Part shown: piece by piece, positions 62,628 through 64,000 of the stretch
Layout of the letters: every line of letters starts with the position of its first letter
Numbering within the stretch: the first letter of the stretch is position 1
NCBI GenBank assembly: GCA_018364455.1
Contig: JAGZLW010000002.1
Span: 1 to 64,000 of the forward strand
DNA length: 64,000 nt
Reading direction: 5' to 3'
Source: Streptococcus mitis
GTDB taxonomy: Bacteria > Bacillota > Bacilli > Lactobacillales > Streptococcaceae
Notes under the pieces: generated by a model
What the model was told of the DNA's origin: nothing
Databases searched by the model: none
The model's input: only the letters and a program-made list of their open reading frames with translations
Made by a program: the position numbers and the translations under genes

Positions 62628-62636
62628 TGCTATAAT
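62628..62636 (+). promoter_or_regulatory. Extended -10 promoter of scrK
   Basis: TGCTATAAT (TATAAT at 62631-62636), 27 bases before the start codon; no good -35. Confidence 0.65.
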
Positions 62637-62663
62637 AAAGAAAATAAAAACAAGAGGTTTATC

Positions 62664-63551
62664 ATGACAAAATTATATGGAAGCTTGGAAGCGGGCGGTA
62701 CAAAGTTTGTCTGTGCTGTCGGTGATGAAAACTTTAACGTTGTAGAAAAAACACAATTTCCAACAACAACTCCAATCGAAACAATCGATAAAACCATTGA
62801 GTTCTTCTCAAAATTCGACAACCTTGCTGGTCTTGCAGTTGGTTCATTTGGTCCGATTGATATTGACAAAAACTCAAAAACTTATGGCTTTATCACAACG
62901 ACTCCAAAACCAAACTGGGCAAATGTGGACTTGCTTGGTGCCCTTCGTCGCGCCCTCAACGTGCCAATGTACTTTACTACAGATGTAAACAGCTCTGCTT
63001 ATGGTGAAGTGGTTGCCCGTAACAATGCTGGTGGTCGTATCGAAAACTTGGTATACTACACAATCGGTACAGGTATCGGTGCAGGTGTCATCCAACGTGG
63101 CGAGTTTATCGGCGGTGTGGGTCATCCTGAAATGGGTCATTACTATGTGGCTAGACACCCAATGGATATTGAAAAAGAGTTTAAGGGTGTTTGTCCTTTC
63201 CATAAGGGATGTTTGGAAGGCTATGCAGCTGGTCCAAGTTTGGAAGCTCGTACAGGTGTACGTGGGGAAAATATTGAACTCAATAACCCTGTTTGGGATG
63301 TCCAAGCCTACTATATCGCTCAAGCTGCGGTCAATGCGACAGTGACTTTCCGCCCAGACGTGATTGTCTTTGGTGGAGGAGTCATGGCTCAACAACACAT
63401 GCTGGACCGTGTCCGTGAGAAATTTACATCTCTTCTCAATGGTTACCTACCAGTACCAGATGTGCGTGATTACATTGTAACGCCAGCGGTAGCAGGAAAT
63501 GGTTCTGCTACTCTTGGAAACTTTGTTCTTGCAAAAGAAGTTTCAAAATAA
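62664..63551 (+). CDS. scrK: Fructokinase ScrK (ROK family)
   Basis: 295 aa. ROK motifs: LEAGGTKFVCAVG at the start, GTGIGAGVI, and the zinc-binding signature CPFHKGCLEGYAAGPS. It phosphorylates the fructose released by ScrB to fructose 6-phosphate. Its own promoter and terminator allow separate regulation from scrA. Confidence 0.95.
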   Translation: MTKLYGSLEAGGTKFVCAVGDENFNVVEKTQFPTTTPIETIDKTIEFFSKFDNLAGLAVGSFGPIDIDKNSKTYGFITTTPKPNWANVDLLGALRRALNVPMYFTTDVNSSAYGEVVARNNAGGRIENLVYYTIGTGIGAGVIQRGEFIGGVGHPEMGHYYVARHPMDIEKEFKGVCPFHKGCLEGYAAGPSLEARTGVRGENIELNNPVWDVQAYYIAQAAVNATVTFRPDVIVFGGGVMAQQHMLDRVREKFTSLLNGYLPVPDVRDYIVTPAVAGNGSATLGNFVLAKEVSK

Positions 63552-63556
63552 AGCAC

Positions 63557-63588
63557 AAAATCCGCTTGGGAAACCAAACGGATTTTTT
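63557..63588 (+). terminator. Bidirectional terminator between scrK and the VTT-domain gene
   Basis: AAAATCCG pairs with CGGATTTT, and TTGG pairs with CCAA inside the stem; T-rich tail on the plus strand and A-rich start serving the minus strand. Confidence 0.8.
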
Positions 63589-63593
63589 ATGTG

Positions 63594-64000
63594 TCAAAGC
63601 ATTTGCCAGAAGAAGTCGATAATATAGGTCAGACCGTAGGTATAAACCACGAGAGTAAAGGGCTTGGTCAGAATGATGATAATCATATAGCGTTTGAAGG
63701 TCATCTTGGTCAGGGCAGCCAGCATACAGAGAAAGTCAGCTGGACTAATGGGCCAAATCATCATAAAGATAAAGAAACGGTCAAAACGATTGCCCTTATC
63801 TAACCAACCGATATACTTGTCATAGGTGCGCTTGCTGACGACAGACTGGACAAAGGCAGCTCCATAGAGTCGCACCAGATAAAAGATAATGGCACAGCCA
63901 ATCACGATGCCGATATAGTTGTAGATCGTACCGATGATGTGGCCGTAGATAAAGACGCCAGCCACCGAGGTCAAGGCTCCTGGAATGATAGGGACGACCG
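63594..64000 (-). CDS. VTT/DedA-like (TVP38/TMEM64 family) membrane protein, N-terminus beyond the window
   Basis: At least 134 codons on the minus strand, open to the window edge. The visible part begins VVPIIPGALTSVAGVFIYGH, the conserved core of SNARE-associated/VTT proteins, and has about four membrane segments (NYIGIVIGCAIIFYLVRLY, FFIFMMIWPISPADFLCML). The first ATG inside the window, at 63974, is internal, not the start. VTT-family proteins are linked to lipid scrambling or membrane homeostasis; the role here is unknown. Confidence 0.85.
   Translation of the reverse strand, partial: VVPIIPGALTSVAGVFIYGHIIGTIYNYIGIVIGCAIIFYLVRLYGAAFVQSVVSKRTYDKYIGWLDKGNRFDRFFIFMMIWPISPADFLCMLAALTKMTFKRYMIIIILTKPFTLVVYTYGLTYIIDFFWQML

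Noticed and set aside
62874..63398. 174-aa minus-strand ORF opposite scrK
   Set aside because: Shadow of the fructokinase frame; composition is typical of antisense translation (Cys/Thr/His-rich) and no start signal is visible.

Overview
The window reads as chromosome of a mitis-group Streptococcus (S. mitis, S. oralis or S. pneumoniae type). Evidence: low GC, two pneumococcal-type BOX elements, a serine-rich-repeat adhesin (SRRP) glycosylation and accessory Sec locus, and a core gene order (yqeGH-yhbY-nadD-yqeK-rsfS, rny-gmk-rpoZ-priA-fmt-rsmB-phpP-stkP, mvaS-mvaA, scr genes) that I remember as the pneumococcal order.

Bases 1-25208 form the SRRP locus. The LPNTG end of the adhesin is followed by eight glycan-modifying genes (GT2, GT8, Gtf3 and GT-D domains, and one hexapeptide O-acetyltransferase). 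Then come secY2-asp1-asp2-asp3-secA2-gtfA-gtfB-asp4-asp5. GtfA/GtfB would start O-GlcNAc chains, the upstream enzymes would extend and decorate them, Asp2 would acetylate, and SecA2/SecY2 with Asp1-5 would export the adhesin. A roughly 110-residue module is shared by six proteins of the locus, including the C-terminal half of GtfB.

Bases 25208-35735 are core: a BOX element, a FUSC-type exporter, sstT, a short MscS-like channel, corA, the yqeG-to-tmcAL ribosome/NAD/tRNA cluster, and a yefM-yoeB toxin-antitoxin pair flanked by near-identical terminators. A compact multi-hairpin sequence of about 160 nt lies between yqeH and yhbY.

Bases 35736-43260 are an AT-rich accessory island between yoeB and rny. 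It holds many fossils: an hsdM fragment, a KilA-N chimera, frameshifted mobile-element DNA, a HaeIII-like restriction-modification pair collapsed by deletion, a relaxase tail and a LanF-type ABC fragment. Within it sits an apparently intact three-gene operon: a soluble double-GHKL histidine kinase-like protein, a receiver-domain protein and a cytosine-5 DNA methyltransferase. This is the best candidate in the window for an undescribed conflict or defence system.

Bases 43260-57733 are core: rny, gmk, rpoZ, priA, fmt, rsmB, phpP-stkP (StkP with three PASTA repeats and a low-complexity tail), a split ThrE exporter, a small secreted protein behind a promoter with a strong palindrome, and mvaS-mvaA. 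Bases 57742-64000 hold a second BOX, the sucrose regulon (scrR-scrB divergent from scrA, then scrK) and the 3' part of a VTT/DedA-like membrane protein running off the end of the window.
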